From Aplectana chamaeleonis (Eukaryota > Nematoda > Chromadorea > Rhabditida > Cosmocercidae): DNA of 64,000 nt. Location of the stretch: contig JAPDOI010001558.1 of NCBI GenBank assembly GCA_029168955.1, forward strand, positions 48,501 to 112,500, in the 5' to 3' direction. Made by a program: the position numbers and the translations under genes. Shown piece after piece: positions 44,901 to 54,479 of the stretch. How positions within the stretch are numbered: the first letter of the stretch is position 1; each line of letters opens with the position of its first letter. Under the pieces are notes generated by a model that was not told the origin of the DNA, made no database searches, and saw nothing but the letters and a program-made list of their open reading frames with translations.

Positions 44901-47900
44901 GCCCCGCCCACACTCCGGAACATTGAAAAATTTCACAGCACTTTTTTGCCGCTAGCGCACTCCTGTCGAAGCCCCGCCTACACTCCGGAACATTGAAAAC
45001 TTGCCCTCGAAGCCCTCACAGACTTCCAGCCTGATTCCCCACACTTTTTTTTCGATCTTCACAGCACTTTTTTTGCTGCTGTGCGCACTCCTGTCCAAGC
45101 CCCGCCCACTTCTGATCAATTTCCTTTCACGCCTTCAGAGCTTCCTACTTGTTTCCCTCGAAGCTACCCACCCAACTGAATCCCTACACACCTTCCTTAC
45201 CATTCTGCACATGCCTTCATCAACCGACGGTCAACACCCGTTTTCAATAAGTATTATTGTTATTCTTGCTAGTAACCTAGCGTAAACAACGCAGGTAATC
45301 ATAAAAAGGGGTGTACACACAGGAGACACAAGGGGAACCCAGAATCATACAAAGGAAGGAAAGAAACATAACGAAAATTATTGAAAAAGCGAGATGACAC
45401 GGAAACTGCAGCAGAAATAATCGACGATTCAGGCGTGAAGTTGAATGTGTCCTCGCCCCTGCACACCACACATTTTCCTTCAGGTCTGCGCGCGGTCAGT
45501 CCTAAAGTTGCGCGGTTCCTGCCCGCTTTTCAAAGTTGCGCGCGGTCCGAACGGAATGAGGTGAGAGCCGTGAAAAGGGCAAACGCGGTTTGGAACGCTC
45601 GCAACTTTTGAAGATCGTACTGATCGCGTGCTTTGCGCGCGGTCAGCCCTATTCTGTTTTTTTGCCAGCGGTCGAAACGGTTCCTGCGCGCGGTCGGTAC
45701 TAAGGGCGAAAACTTGCGCGCGGCCAAGCCTATTTTCTGTCCGAGAATAGCTGGTTCTCTCTTCCTCACGTTGGTTGCTCGTTGGTCTTGGAGTCGTTTT
45801 TCATTCAAAGATGTCAGAGAGATGCGTTATCCGCATCAATCCTACGTCGGGGGACTGTAATACGTGAGAGAACATACGACTTTTAATAATGAACGAAGAT
45901 TTCAAGACGAATAAAAACAATGAACGCACCCGTAGGGATGGGTAGGGGGGTGTCTGCGAAGACCTCCTCTTCCGCCACTGCTTTACTACCCATGCACCTT
46001 CTATCTCGGATGAGACGTAAAGCTAGAACTTTTACAAGCGTCATGGCCCACCGTTGCGGTCAATCCCAGCGAGACCACCTCACAATCCGCTGGCAGCAAG
46101 CCAAGAAAGAACGCAGTACTGCGCCGGTAAAAGGATGACACAGGGAAGCGAATCACCTAAAACTTTTCCGTGGCAGGTGGCTAACTCCTGCCACGGAGAA
46201 GTTTCAGGTGATTCGCTTCCCGGAATTGAATTCCTCCCCCTGATTCACTAGTAATTACATATCTTCTTCTTCTTTTTCAGCGTTTGTCCCTCATTGTAGC
46301 GGGGTCCGCTTTTCTCGAACGTTGCCGCCATTTGACCTTGTCATACGCGTTGTCAGGATGGAGTCCTGCAATTTTCATATCGTTGTGCAAGACATCCAGC
46401 CACCTCTAATTAGGTCGTTCTCTTGCTGGCCCGTCACTTGAAGCTGCACAGCCGCTATTGCTATCGAGTGTTTTCCAGCTCGCAGAACGTGCCCATACCA
46501 TCTTAGGCGATTTTCGCGAAGTTTGTCCGAAATGGGCGCGACACCGAATCTTTCAAGCACATCTTCATTTCGAACTCGAAGATGTTCAGGTGGAGTGGTG
46601 GATTGACCCGATTGGACGATTGGAGATTGGACGATTATGGGAAATTATTTGCTTGTTCGCGTTTCGAAGGGGTTATACACAATTTTTCAGCGCCAGAAAG
46701 TAAAAAATCTCAAAGCGACTGATTTTCCAGTGATCTGATGCTTTTGTAATGTTTATTTTGTATAAACTCGTCATAGCCTGTGCTAAGCAATGAATTATGA
46801 AAAAGGAAACTAACCTGATGACAGCAAAGCGGAAGAATTTTGAAAGGAAATAAGCGAAAAAGGAAGAAGTGTCGGAAAACAAACAGCTGATCGGGAGGAA
46901 ATTTTCGCTACCCTAGAAGACAGCCCACGTGTTTTAGCAATAATCTCCACTTCGTTTTTGATACACCATCGCCGGTTTCCCTAGCGGTAGACGTTACAAG
47001 AATACTCCTTCTATCACCTTTCAGTTTTAATGATTGCCTGCCGTTCTAGAGTCAAAATGGCTAACTCTGTTATCATGTTTCCTTTACCCACTGCATTAAT
47101 TGAACCTGCACCTGTCCCTCAGCATAGATGGTCAAAACTGTTTCGATCGCGTCCTGCTAACCGCCTCCAAAAACTCCTCTGGAGTGGTTTTTGTTAGCCG
47201 CCGGTTTCTCTCGCATTTCAGCACTACTTCCATGCTCTCTGCGATAGGATGTTAAACGCGAACACACCGCGAGGACGCCACATGTCAGAATTTGTGAGAA
47301 AAAAACGGCCCTGAAAACGTTTCTGAATCGCTTTTTATTCCTAACAAAGGTTGCAATTCTAGCTTTTTCGAGGCGTTTTCACACGCAGTGTATCGAATGC
47401 CTACCATTGATGGATGTTAGGGTGAGACTGGAGCGAATTCTCTCTTAACTATCAGGATTCCTCCTTAGAATCGGATGTGGTTAGATTCGCGTTTAACGCG
47501 AATTTAACGCCTGTTAACTGGCGTTTGAGACCCCCAATTGCTACCACCCCAGGGTATTTAGAAAACCATCCTGGTCAGTTCAATTCTCCCGTTCAGTACT
47601 GTCATCTGCAAGTACTGAACGAAAAAAGGTAGGACTGTGAATTTGAAAGTTGTTCAGAAATTTCTTTCATTTGTTGTTCTCATTGTGAAAAGCTTTTTTT
47701 GTTTTGCCCAGTTCTGTCAGAATTATCTTATCTGTACGGATATCTGTCTGGACATAAGATAGTTGCAGTACTTTTTTTTCACATTGAAGAACTAACTGCG
47801 ATTATCAAACTCCAATGACCTAGTCACTAAAAAAGACACTTTCTCGTTAAAAAATCTTTCACACGATAGGTTTGATGCTCATCAACACTTTGGACAATGA

Positions 47901-49536
47901 TTATGATTTTTTGCAGATGTACGCAAAAGCCAAGTATGGCAAGGATTCAAACTCATCACATCATCTCACATAGAAACAGCCCACTTCCCGCCGACCTAGT
48001 CGGGCTAGTCGACTTCGCGCGGCCCTAATTTCGTGGGCACGGCTCAGCGCCCCACTTCCCGCGGGAATAGAGACTTTCTCATCTTCCCGCGGAGTGTCGG
48101 CGGGCAGTTGGCCGTTCCAGGGGTCATCGAACACTCACTCATCGATTCCCACATTGATATCATCATTGCACCACCCACTAGAGTGGAGCCAGTGAACGAT
48201 TGCTGAGCAAAGAACGCTGTGTTGAGACTCTTTTTTTTTCAAAACCCGCGCTGTGTGCGACGCTGGCTTTGGGCAGGTGAACAACTGTCCGTTAATGGCA
48301 TCTGCGAATATGAAGACTGCAAGAACCAGTGAGTGTAGGAAGCTTCCCCGTAGAAGCTCACTCCCTACTTGTCAAGAGCAGTTCAAGATCAAATCCCCAG
48401 AAGCGGATTCTTGAAATTTTGTTCCAACAGACCTTTATCTAAAGTATGATTTTTAAATGTGCCGCAAACTGCTTTAGGGCTGTCTTCTGTCAGTCATCAG
48501 ATTAGCCGTAAGGCGGTGGCAGGAGGGCCGCAGAGTGCTTGTTCACCGCGTACGGGCAGTCAATAAAACGGCGCTGCCGACTGCCCGTGACCGATATATT
48601 GGCCTTCCGTGGGATGGGTTACGGGAGGTCGGCTAGTGGTACCGCGGGAAGTGTGCTGTCTGCATCTGAGATTTCCACATTGACAGCGCTCACGCCCATT
48701 GTGCCAACCGAACATCATCTAAAGGGCATGTGTGAGCGCTTTCTTTCGTCGATCAATGCAATATAATCCCGTGTACATTCACACTATAAGACGATTTTTG
48801 GACCAAGGTTTAGATTGGTGCATCACAGGGTGCTCCAGAGATTCACATTCTACCCGTTTCGATGCGGCTGTGAGTCAAACGCCAAAAACGCTTACAACTC
48901 CGTTCAGAGTATTGGAGCGCAACTTGCAGGGTCAAGTTCTGAATATTCGTGAAAATTTGACCCATTAAAGTGCAATTCGTTCGGACAGGTCGCTTTCTCC
49001 GAATAGCCTTCCCTTCTTGGAGATTTGCAGAAAAGGAACCTCCTCGTCTTCCATGGCAAAAACAATCTGAAAAACATAGAGAAGTTTCGGCAATCAAAAT
49101 ACAAAACCAAACGTTACATTGCCTACGAAATCTGTTTCTATTCCATTTCAGATAGTGGATACGATATTTCTTGTGCGTCTCTGTCTCAGAATTCATCTCT
49201 TTCAGAGTTCTACAGACGGTCCCTAATCTATTCATTCTATCGTTGTCGTGTTCCGATATAGCTGTGTGTTCGATATCAGCGACGATTACTCCAATTACAG
49301 CATTCAAAAAAGAGTGGATTTTTGGCGAGATACTCTGTCGTGTAGCGCCTTTCATTGCGGTTAGTGATCATCATAAGAGATCTTCAATCAATTAAGTAAT
49401 ATCGTTTGATGTTCAGGGTATTAGCTTGTGCTTTTCAACATTCACTCTCACTGCTATCTCGATTGATAGATATTTGTTAATACGGTTCCCGATGAAAAAG
49501 CCTTTGACGCACTTTCATGCAATTTTAGTGATATTG
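32952..49536 (+). CDS. class A peptide GPCR (neuropeptide Y/F-like), 5' part, four exons
   Basis: A plasma-membrane G-protein-coupled receptor, presumably for a neuropeptide. Exons are 32952-33023, 42113-42210, 49206-49359 and 49417-49536. Phases fit at every junction, giving 148 codons without a stop. Residues 1-24 are extracellular with an NYT glycosylation sequon (Asn3). TM1 is about 28-52 with the conserved GN pair (Gly45-Asn46), then an RNK loop (55-57). TM2 contains [11 protein letters not shown] with the conserved Asp74. Trp94 and Cys101 precede TM3, which ends in DRY (125-127), followed by RFP and the start of TM4. Introns are 9089, 6995 and 57 nt; the first two are full of transposons. 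Exons for TM4-TM7 were not found, so the gene either continues beyond the window or is truncated. The subfamily is inferred from the TM3/DRY context. Confidence 0.8.
33556..33850. mobile_element. terminal-inverted-repeat element GGTGCGTCCCAATGAG
   Basis: About 35 bp inverted ends: GGTGCGTCCCAATGAGAATG with GGCGGCCCATGCGGCC, and the complement CATTCTCATTCGGGCACACC. The GC-rich interior gives overlapping frames on both strands that are not treated as genes. Lies in receptor intron 1. Confidence 0.75.
34205..34699. mobile_element. CAGTACCGAGCATA hairpin MITE with TA duplication
   Basis: 495 bp; about 80 bp inverted ends beginning CAGTACCGAGCATATTTTTT and containing GCGGCGTTTT / GCGCCGC. Flanked by TA on both sides, typical of Tc1/mariner derivatives. 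The opposite foldback arm (35673-35705) shows the uninterrupted sequence with TG at the target. Confidence 0.85.
34853..35098 (+). other. possible captured coding fragment in the foldback arms
   Basis: Both foldback arms preserve a similar translation, e.g. [17 protein letters not shown] here and [17 protein letters not shown] in the right arm. The arms differ by one indel and by roughly equal numbers of silent and replacement changes, so selection is not evident. Family not recognised; exon capture is only a possibility. Confidence 0.25.
36180..39350 (+). mobile_element. RTE-type LINE, nearly full length, copy 1
   Basis: About 3.2 kb, ending in a short TAAGTCAA-type repeat tail (39330-39350). 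The order is endonuclease then reverse transcriptase, as in nematode RTE elements. Boundaries are inferred from where the host TTAA-3 sequence stops and resumes. Confidence 0.75.
36540..39303 (+). pseudogene. RTE endonuclease/reverse transcriptase, inactivated
   Basis: Endonuclease pieces are visible at 36540-37215: [39 protein letters not shown] and the HRPVLLNF end. The RT from 37565 has [29 protein letters not shown] and, in the longest open piece (38035-39108), [15 protein letters not shown]. Two catalytic losses stand out: the LDFEAAF-type palm motif A is deleted (QRYS joins DSPHRD directly), and the YADD motif reads FADG. Stops and frameshifts occur at about 36647, 36870, 37022, 37455 and 38036. 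The C-terminal region continues out of frame to about 39303. This copy cannot encode active enzyme. Confidence 0.85.
39530..40939 (-). mobile_element. Tc1-type DNA transposon
   Basis: 1410 bp between TA at 39528-39529 and 40940-40941. The 30 bp inverted ends are CAGTGCGTTCAGAAATGATA... and ...TATCATTCCTGACCACACTG, both with AGGGTGAGCC. A second copy of the inner end motif (AGGGTGAGCCTATCTTTTCT) lies at about 40736. Inserted in the outer foldback arm; the other arm shows the empty TA. Confidence 0.9.
39606..40641 (-). pseudogene. Tc1 transposase, frameshifted
   Basis: The start [19 protein letters not shown] and an N-terminal helix-turn-helix ([13 protein letters not shown]) are at 40641-40540. 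The DDE core is spread over several frames: [12 protein letters not shown] near 40165, [11 protein letters not shown] near 39900, and PIENIWG near 39790. The spacing and about 345-codon span fit Tc1/Tc3 transposases, which cut and paste the element at TA. At least three frame breaks and several stops make it inactive. Confidence 0.85.
41488..42050. mobile_element. GCGCTATT-type element, copy 2, with nested insertion
   Basis: Ends GAGCTATTCTTACTACTCAA and GAGTATGATTAGCGCC. Colinear with 1188-1521 except for a 222 bp insert (41730-41951). Its right end lies about 60 bp upstream of GPCR exon 2. Confidence 0.65.
41730..41951. mobile_element. TAAAGTGTGTCCG hairpin element nested in the above
   Basis: Inverted ends TAAAGTGTGTCCGATTAAGT and its partner GTCTCATCCGGACAGACTTTA, continuing through CTGTCCGCCCA. 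Absent from the copy at 1188-1521. Confidence 0.7.
42113..42210 (+). CDS. GPCR exon 2 (TM1)
   Basis: It starts after CATTCTAG, whose TAG would otherwise be an in-frame stop, and ends AACAA/GTAAGC. It encodes [14 protein letters not shown]...GN...RN plus two bases of the next Lys codon. Phase 0 at entry matches exon 1 and phase 2 at exit matches exon 3. An internal ATG (42122) could instead start a shorter protein. Confidence 0.8.
42741..42851. repeat. 110 bp hairpin MITE
   Basis: GCAATACGCCAGCAGGAG is complemented by the end near CAGGCTAGCGTATTGC, with a central TACTGGCTATT/AATAGCCAGTA stem. Confidence 0.55.
43441..43770 (-). CDS. candidate two-exon minus-strand gene nested in GPCR intron 2
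   Basis: The 3' exon (43526-43441) ends in TAA. A 55-nt intron (43581-43527) has donor CGAG/GTATGC and acceptor TTGTTTTAG. The upstream exon (43770-43582) is open and the phases agree (G + GA). The peptide includes [14 protein letters not shown], a basic [15 protein letters not shown] stretch and an acidic PQYDDPVEF tail. No initiator Met lies in the first exon: an in-frame TAA just upstream means an additional 5' exon would be needed, through a weak acceptor (AATAAG/CG). No family recognised. The evidence is splice-signal coherence only; it may be a gene fragment. Confidence 0.35.
43871..44100. mobile_element. TTAA-type element, one end only
   Basis: TTAA (43867-43870) followed by AGGCAGCAGAGAAGCTC, resembling family TTAA-3 ends. 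The opposite end was not found; the neighbouring satellite may have expanded inside it. Confidence 0.5.
44328..45125. repeat. satellite with alternating 70 and 125 bp subunits
   Basis: Short (about 70 bp) and long (about 125 bp) subunits alternate, sharing CGCTGTGCGCACTCCTGT and CCCCGCCCACATTCCGGAAC; the long form adds CCTCGAAGCCCTCACAGACT. A 165-codon plus-strand frame through it simply reflects a stop-free unit. Confidence 0.85.
45486..45730. repeat. clustered GCGCGCGGTC motifs
   Basis: The decamer GCGCGCGGTC or close variants occurs at least five times with irregular spacing. Possibly a decayed minisatellite; no protein or RNA recognised. Confidence 0.5.
46143..46221. repeat. 79 bp near-perfect hairpin
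   Basis: The 35 bp arms (GGGAAGCGAATCACCT...GTGGCAGG and complement) differ at two positions, one A-C mismatch and one G-U wobble, around a 9-nt loop (TGGCTAACT). The size resembles a miRNA precursor or a minimal MITE; expression unknown. Confidence 0.8.
46262..46593 (-). pseudogene. LINE (RTE-like) C-terminal fragment
   Basis: It reads [21 protein letters not shown], then after a frameshift the [10 protein letters not shown] and [14 protein letters not shown] region, ending in a stop and an AAG-rich tail (about 46262-46275). This is the 3' end of a 5'-truncated LINE whose C-terminal RWYGHVLR motif is widespread in RTE-type elements. Different family from the copies at 36 and 56 kb. Confidence 0.7.
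47965..48670 (+). mobile_element. CTCAGATA-type element, copy 6
   Basis: 706 bp, CTCACATAGAAACAGCCC to GTGCTGTCTGCATCTGAG, flanked by AT at 47963-47964 and 48671-48672. Lies in GPCR intron 2. Confidence 0.85.
49206..49359 (+). CDS. GPCR exon 3 (intracellular loop 1, TM2, start of TM3)
   Basis: Acceptor ATCTCTTTCAG/A and donor GCG/GTTAGT. The alternative acceptor at 49151 would bring an immediate stop. It encodes [17 protein letters not shown] and the W-I-F-G...C segment preceding TM3. Confidence 0.88.
49417..49536 (+). CDS. GPCR exon 4 (TM3, DRY, loop 2)
   Basis: Separated from exon 3 by a 57-nt intron (GTTAGT...GTTCAG), a typical nematode size. It encodes [19 protein letters not shown] and continues 20 residues to the start of TM4, ending at TTG/GTACGT. 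Confidence 0.88.
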
Positions 49537-49586
49537 GTACGTTGTACTGCATCATTTTTTTTCTTTATGCTTCTTTGCCCGCATGT

Positions 49587-50170
49587 AATGCACAGTCGGC
49601 ACGGATCGCACTGATACTTTGCGTTCTTGATTGTGCGTTGGCTCACACTCTGAAAGTTTTTGGCCGCGAAATAGCCGGGAATCAGCCTACCAGGCTTCGC
49701 AGCGGCTCCTGGTGGGCTATTTCCCAGCCATTTCGCGGCGATTTCTCGGCTTCTCATGGATCGAACAAGAAGTATCCGAAAAATAGCCGAGATATAACCG
49801 AGAAATATTCAGAAGAAAACAAAATTAACCAGGACGCAACCGTCGCCGGCTCGCCGGGCCACCATCTGGGGCCGCCAGCGGTTGGGCAGGGCCTCTAGAG
49901 GCTGAACGAGGTACAAGTACCTCAAACTTGGGTAATGGAACCGACGGAGGTGCTGACATCTAAATCATGCCTCTGAAATGCTCTGTATTTCTACCGGGAA
50001 AGCATTATTTCTCGGCTATTTTGCGGCGAGCATTATTGGGCGGCTATTTAGCGGCTATTACGCAGCAAGCAGGCATTTCGCGGCTATTTCTCGGCCGAAA
50101 CTCTCGGAGCACTCGGTGCGATCAATAAGGAACGCAATGTATCAGTTCGATCCGTGCTGACGGTGCATAA
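49587..50170. mobile_element. hairpin element with a CTCTGAGAG-type element at its centre
   Basis: The outer arms GCACGGATCGCACTGATACT and complement (49599-49645, 50112-50157) enclose the CTCTGAAAG...CTCTCGGAG element at 49648-50109, colinear with 8041-8446. The inner element is flanked by CA on both sides. Lies in the putative fourth GPCR intron. Confidence 0.65.
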
Positions 50171-51240
50171 TATAGCACGCATTATTGAATGATAATTTAA
50201 TAAGGTCTGCTAAGGGCCGTTCAAACTGTGTCCCAAAAAAATAAGCACAAAATCTGAAAGTTCGGAGCTAAGTGAAAAAATTTTGAAAACCTTTTCACTT
50301 CTTCCACCATGTATCATGAGTATAAACTCAGTTGATGCGCGGAAGCTGTTGATTGGCTTCTCAGTGGAGCATTATTGCAAAGGTGAAAACCCGCAATTTG
50401 GGGTTAATCCTTAACCCGCTATTGTCCCTAATGAAGTTTTCTAGACGTTATTCACGCTGCTAACAAGGACCCACGTTGTAGCTGCAGTATATAGGCTACC
50501 CCTTCGCCTGCAGTAAACTCGGCAAAAGTCAAGGCCTACAGGAAAAGTGAAGCTCGACAGAGTTCATCAAAATAGTTTAAGGAAGAGAAAATCGGATCAT
50601 CCATTATCATCCATTGCGCACAAGTAAAAATCAAACTATTGTGTTCGTGCGAAAATAGCTAAGGTTTTTCGAAAAACCAATTTTCCCTCTTCCGTCTGGG
50701 TTGTTTTGGCAGGATGTGATCAAGTGTAAAGCTCCTTATCACTTCCAGCGAAACCCTTTCACTTCAGAGTTTAAAGGCAGTATTCACGACGGAATATGGT
50801 TGTCGAGTTTTCCTGAGCAGAGTTTTCTCGTGGTTCAGTGTGATAGACATTACGAAACAGAAAGAAGACCCCTGATTGGAAACTTTTCACTTCTGTGAAC
50901 ATAGATGATAACACCCACAGAGAGAGAGACACGGATTAATTCGAAGGCAGAAACCGGAAAAAATCAAAAATCGATTTTCGAAAAATTCATCGATATTTTG
51001 CAGAATTATTATTGTTGAATAGGAAAAGACTTGTAGTAGTCAACAATGACGTCTGGTGTTTCAAAGCTATAGCATACAGAAGAAACTATAGCAAGTGTAA
51101 TATAAAAGAAACACAAAACTTGCTCTTTCGAAGGAATCCCGTGAGTCTGTTTTGGTGTTACTATCTAGCGCTGGGAGCGATCAAACGTTCCCTCATCAAT
51201 GACAGACTCAGTAGGAAACTATTATAGACAACGAAAATCA
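50171..51240. other. unassigned DNA with a single TTAA-type end
   Basis: TTTAAAGGCAGTATTCACGA near 50769 is a TTAA-1-like end without a partner. GTTTTGGCAG at 50712 is a plausible 3' splice site, but the sequence after it does not resemble TM4. No receptor exon recognised. Confidence 0.35.
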
Positions 51241-51242
51241 AT

Positions 51243-51853
51243 TGTAAATTTCTGAAAGTTGGGCTCCGCAAAAAAGGTTAGGGGTTTGGCATTGTTCTTA
51301 AATGTCGTGGAATTATTCTATTGGATTCCGCTCTCAACTTGATTTTTTAAATGTAGTGAAATTACTGACTTGATTTGGCTGATGCTGGTATTTGCAGACA
51401 TCGTAATCATTAAAATATAGTGAGATTGTTGCTAATTTATTTGGCACGCGCTCTATAAATTATCAGAGTCAAATCACGCGTCAGAAGGAGTTTTGAATCG
51501 AGCGTGATTTGGATCAAATCAGAACAAGAATAAGTCCAGCAACAAAAACGTTCCCATACAATGTGAACCTTGAAAGCGTTTAGGACACAAAGACTAACAA
51601 GAGAAATACTTCTGACGCGTGATTTGACTCTGATAATTGAAAGAGCGCGTGCGAAATCCAGTAGCAACAATCTCACTATATTTTAATGATTAAGATGTCT
51701 ACAAATACAATCATCAGTAAAATCAAGTAAATAATTCCACTACATTTGAAAAATCAAGTTGAGAGCCAAATCCAATAAAACAACTTCACGACATTTAAGA
51801 ACAATGCCAAATCCCTAACCTTTTTTGCGAAGCCCAACATTCAGAAATTTCAC
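51243..51853. repeat. long inverted repeat, about 250 bp arms
   Basis: TGTAAATTTCTGAAAGTTGG...AAATCACGCGTCAGAAG is complemented by CTTCTGACGCGTGATTT...CAACATTCAGAAATTTCACA around a spacer of about 100 bp (51495-51595). Confidence 0.8.
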
Positions 51854-52128
51854 AACTTTTTCCAAGGGTTCCCCTTCTACAATATCGCCAATCTCTGGAG
51901 GGAGGAACCGCGATGCTGTTATGATAGCTTTATTATAAGAGTCAAGCTGATGTTTTTGAGAAAACATAGTGATAAAAATGAAGAAAGAACCGCTCTGCTG
52001 CTAACATAGCAAGGTAATATGTAGCTGCATCGCGGCTTCCTAGAGATTGAATACAAGGCATATACTTTCTGAATTGAAAAGTCGAAAAAATGAAGGAATG
52101 AGTTTCAAAATCAAACAATTGTACAGGA

Positions 52129-54413
52129 TCAGTCGCTCTCACAAAATTTCACTTGTTCTTGCGGATGTCGCTCGTCTGTGCCGGCCCAGACGTCTGACTC
52201 GGATGCATAACTTGCAAACGGTGTCTTGGTCAATAAACTGTATCCCTGCACACGTCCTATGATGTCCTGCACATCCGTACTGCGGTCCTGCACACGTCTC
52301 ATGATGTCCTGCAAACCCCTACCGAGATCCAGCACAAATTCCATGAGGTCCTACACATCCCTACTGGGGTTACGCACACGTCCCATGATGTCCTGCACAT
52401 CCCTACTGGGGTTCCGCACACGTCCCATGATGTCCTGCACATCCCTACTGGAGTCCTGCACACGTCCCAAGATGTCCTGCACATCATTACTGGGGTCCTG
52501 CACACGTCCCATGATGTCATGCAAACTCCTACTGAGGTCCGGCACACATTCCATGACATGCCGCGCACCCCCTGCTGCACTCCTGCACACGTCCCATGAT
52601 GTCCTGCACATTAGTACTGAGGCTCTACACACATTCTACGACGTCCTGCGCACCTCTACTGGGCCCTGCGCACGGTACATGGTGTCCTGCACACTCCTAT
52701 TGAGGTCCTGCACACATTCGATGACATACTTCACAACACTACTGTGATCCTGCTTACGTCCCTTGATGTCCTGCACACTCCTACTGAGGTCCTGAACACA
52801 ATCGATGACATACTGCACAACCCTACTGTGATCCTGCTTACGTCCCTTGATGTCCTGCACACTCCTACTGAGGTCCTGGACACATTCCATGACATCCTGC
52901 ACAGCCCTAATACGGTTCTGCACACGTCCCGTGATGTCCTGCACATTCCTACTGAGGACCTACACACATTCTACGACGTCCTGCACACATTCCATGACGT
53001 CCTGCAGACCCCTACTGGGGTCACGTGCACGTCCCATGATGTCCTGCACACTCCTACTGAGGTCCTACACACATTCTACGACGTCCTGCACACATTCCAT
53101 GACATCCTGCAGACCCCTACTGGGGTCATGTGCACGTCCCATGATGTCCTGCACACTCCTACTGAGGTCCGAAATACATTATACGACGTCCTGCACACGT
53201 TCCATGACGTCCTGCATACCTCTACTGGGGTCCTGCACACGTCCCATGATGTCCTGCACACTCCTACTGAGGTCCGACACACATTCTACGACGTCCTGCA
53301 CACGTCCCATGATGTCATGCACACTACTACTGAGGTCCTGCACACATTCTACGACGTCCTGCACACGATCCATGACACCCTGCACACCTCTACTGAAGTC
53401 CTGCACACGCCCCATGATGTTCTGAACACTACTACAGAGGTCCTGCACACATTCTACGACGTCCTGCACACGTTCCATGACGTCCTGCACACTGAGGTCC
53501 TGCACAAATTCCATGATGTCTGCATATCCCTACCGCGGTCCTGCACACGTCCCATGATGTCCTGCACACTACTACTGAGGTCCTGCACACATTCTGCGAC
53601 GCCCTGCACACATTCCATGACATCCTGCACACCCCTACTAGGGTCCTACACACATTCTACGACGTCTGGCACTTATTCCATGATGTCCTGCACATCCCTA
53701 CTGGGGTCCTGCACACGTCCCATGATGTCCTGCACATTTCTACTGAGGTCCTACACACATTTTACGACGTCCTGCTCCTCGCTCCTATTCCATGATGCCC
53801 TACTCACTCCTACTGAGATCCTGCACACATTCCATGATGTCTGCACACTCCTACTGAGGTCCTGCACACATTTCATGACATCTTGCATATCCCTACTGCG
53901 GTCCTGCACACGTCCCATGATGTCCTGCACACTCCTACTGAGGTCCGACACACATTCTACGACGTCCTGCACACGTTCCATGACGTCCTGCACACCCCTA
54001 CTGGGGTACTGCACACATCCCATGATGTCCTGCACACTACTACTGAGGTCCGACACACATTCTACGACGTCCTGCACACGTTCCATGACGTCCTTCACAC
54101 CCCTACTGCGGTCCTGCACACGTCCCATGATGTCCTGCACCCTCCTACTGAGGTCCTGCACACATTTCATGACATCTTGCACACCCCTACTGCGGTCCTG
54201 CACACGTCCCTTGATGTCCTGCTTACTCCTATCAAGGTCCTGCACACATTCTACGGCGTCCTGCATACCCCTACCGAGGTCCTCCTGTAGTTCCATGACG
54301 TCCTGCATACTCCTGTTCCGGTCCCGCATAGTTAACTGACACTTCAGCACACCCTGCGACTCCTTCTTATCGATGGTGCGCATGGTACGAACACGCACCT
54401 CGCTCAGAAACAT
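52129..54413 (-). pseudogene. heptad-repeat (coiled-coil) ORF remnant, 21 bp tandem array
   Basis: About a hundred 21 bp units. The minus strand reads seven-residue repeats of the form VQD-(L/I/V/R)-xxx (VQDLSRS VQDIMGR ...), placing V at one core position and often L/I/V at the next, as in a coiled coil. A non-repeat start MFLSEVRVRTMRTIDK (54413) lies about 70 bp downstream of a TATA-like ATATAAATA (54480-54488). A non-repeat end ...WAGTDERHPQEQVKF closes at 52129. From 53514 to 52129 the frame is continuous apart from nonsense codons, mostly CAG to TAG in the VQD position. Single-base deletions near 53513 and 53838 shift the upstream part. Either a decayed structural-protein gene or a minisatellite that happens to be periodic in threes. 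The plus-strand 531-codon frame is its complement. Confidence 0.45.
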
Positions 54414-54479
54414 CCCTCCCGCACCACCGTCCTCTTCCGATCCGGACGATTGGAGTACACCACCCTAGAGAGCAAGGTA

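Larger units (their letters stand above)
42211..49205 (+). other. GPCR intron 2, 7.0 kb
   Basis: Bounded by GTAAGC and TTTCAG. Contains a hairpin MITE (42741-42851), a minus-strand two-exon candidate, a TTAA-type element end (43871), a satellite, a LINE fragment, a 79 bp hairpin and a CTCAGATA element. The stretch 42860-43430 is AT-rich without recognised content; 46900-47960 likewise. Confidence 0.75.

Noticed and set aside
44458..44955. 165-codon ORF
   Set aside because: Satellite translation; the repeated peptide simply mirrors the DNA unit.
50712..50790. GPCR exon 5 after the GGCAG acceptor
   Set aside because: The in-phase translation (DVIKCKAPYHF...) is hydrophilic and does not resemble TM4, and it runs into a TTAA-type element end.
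52744..54339. 531-codon plus-strand ORF (LHTSHDV repeats)
   Set aside because: The 21 bp unit lacks stops in two plus-strand frames, the repeat register changes midway through the ORF, and the unique start, TATA-like motif and core-hydrophobic heptads are on the other strand.
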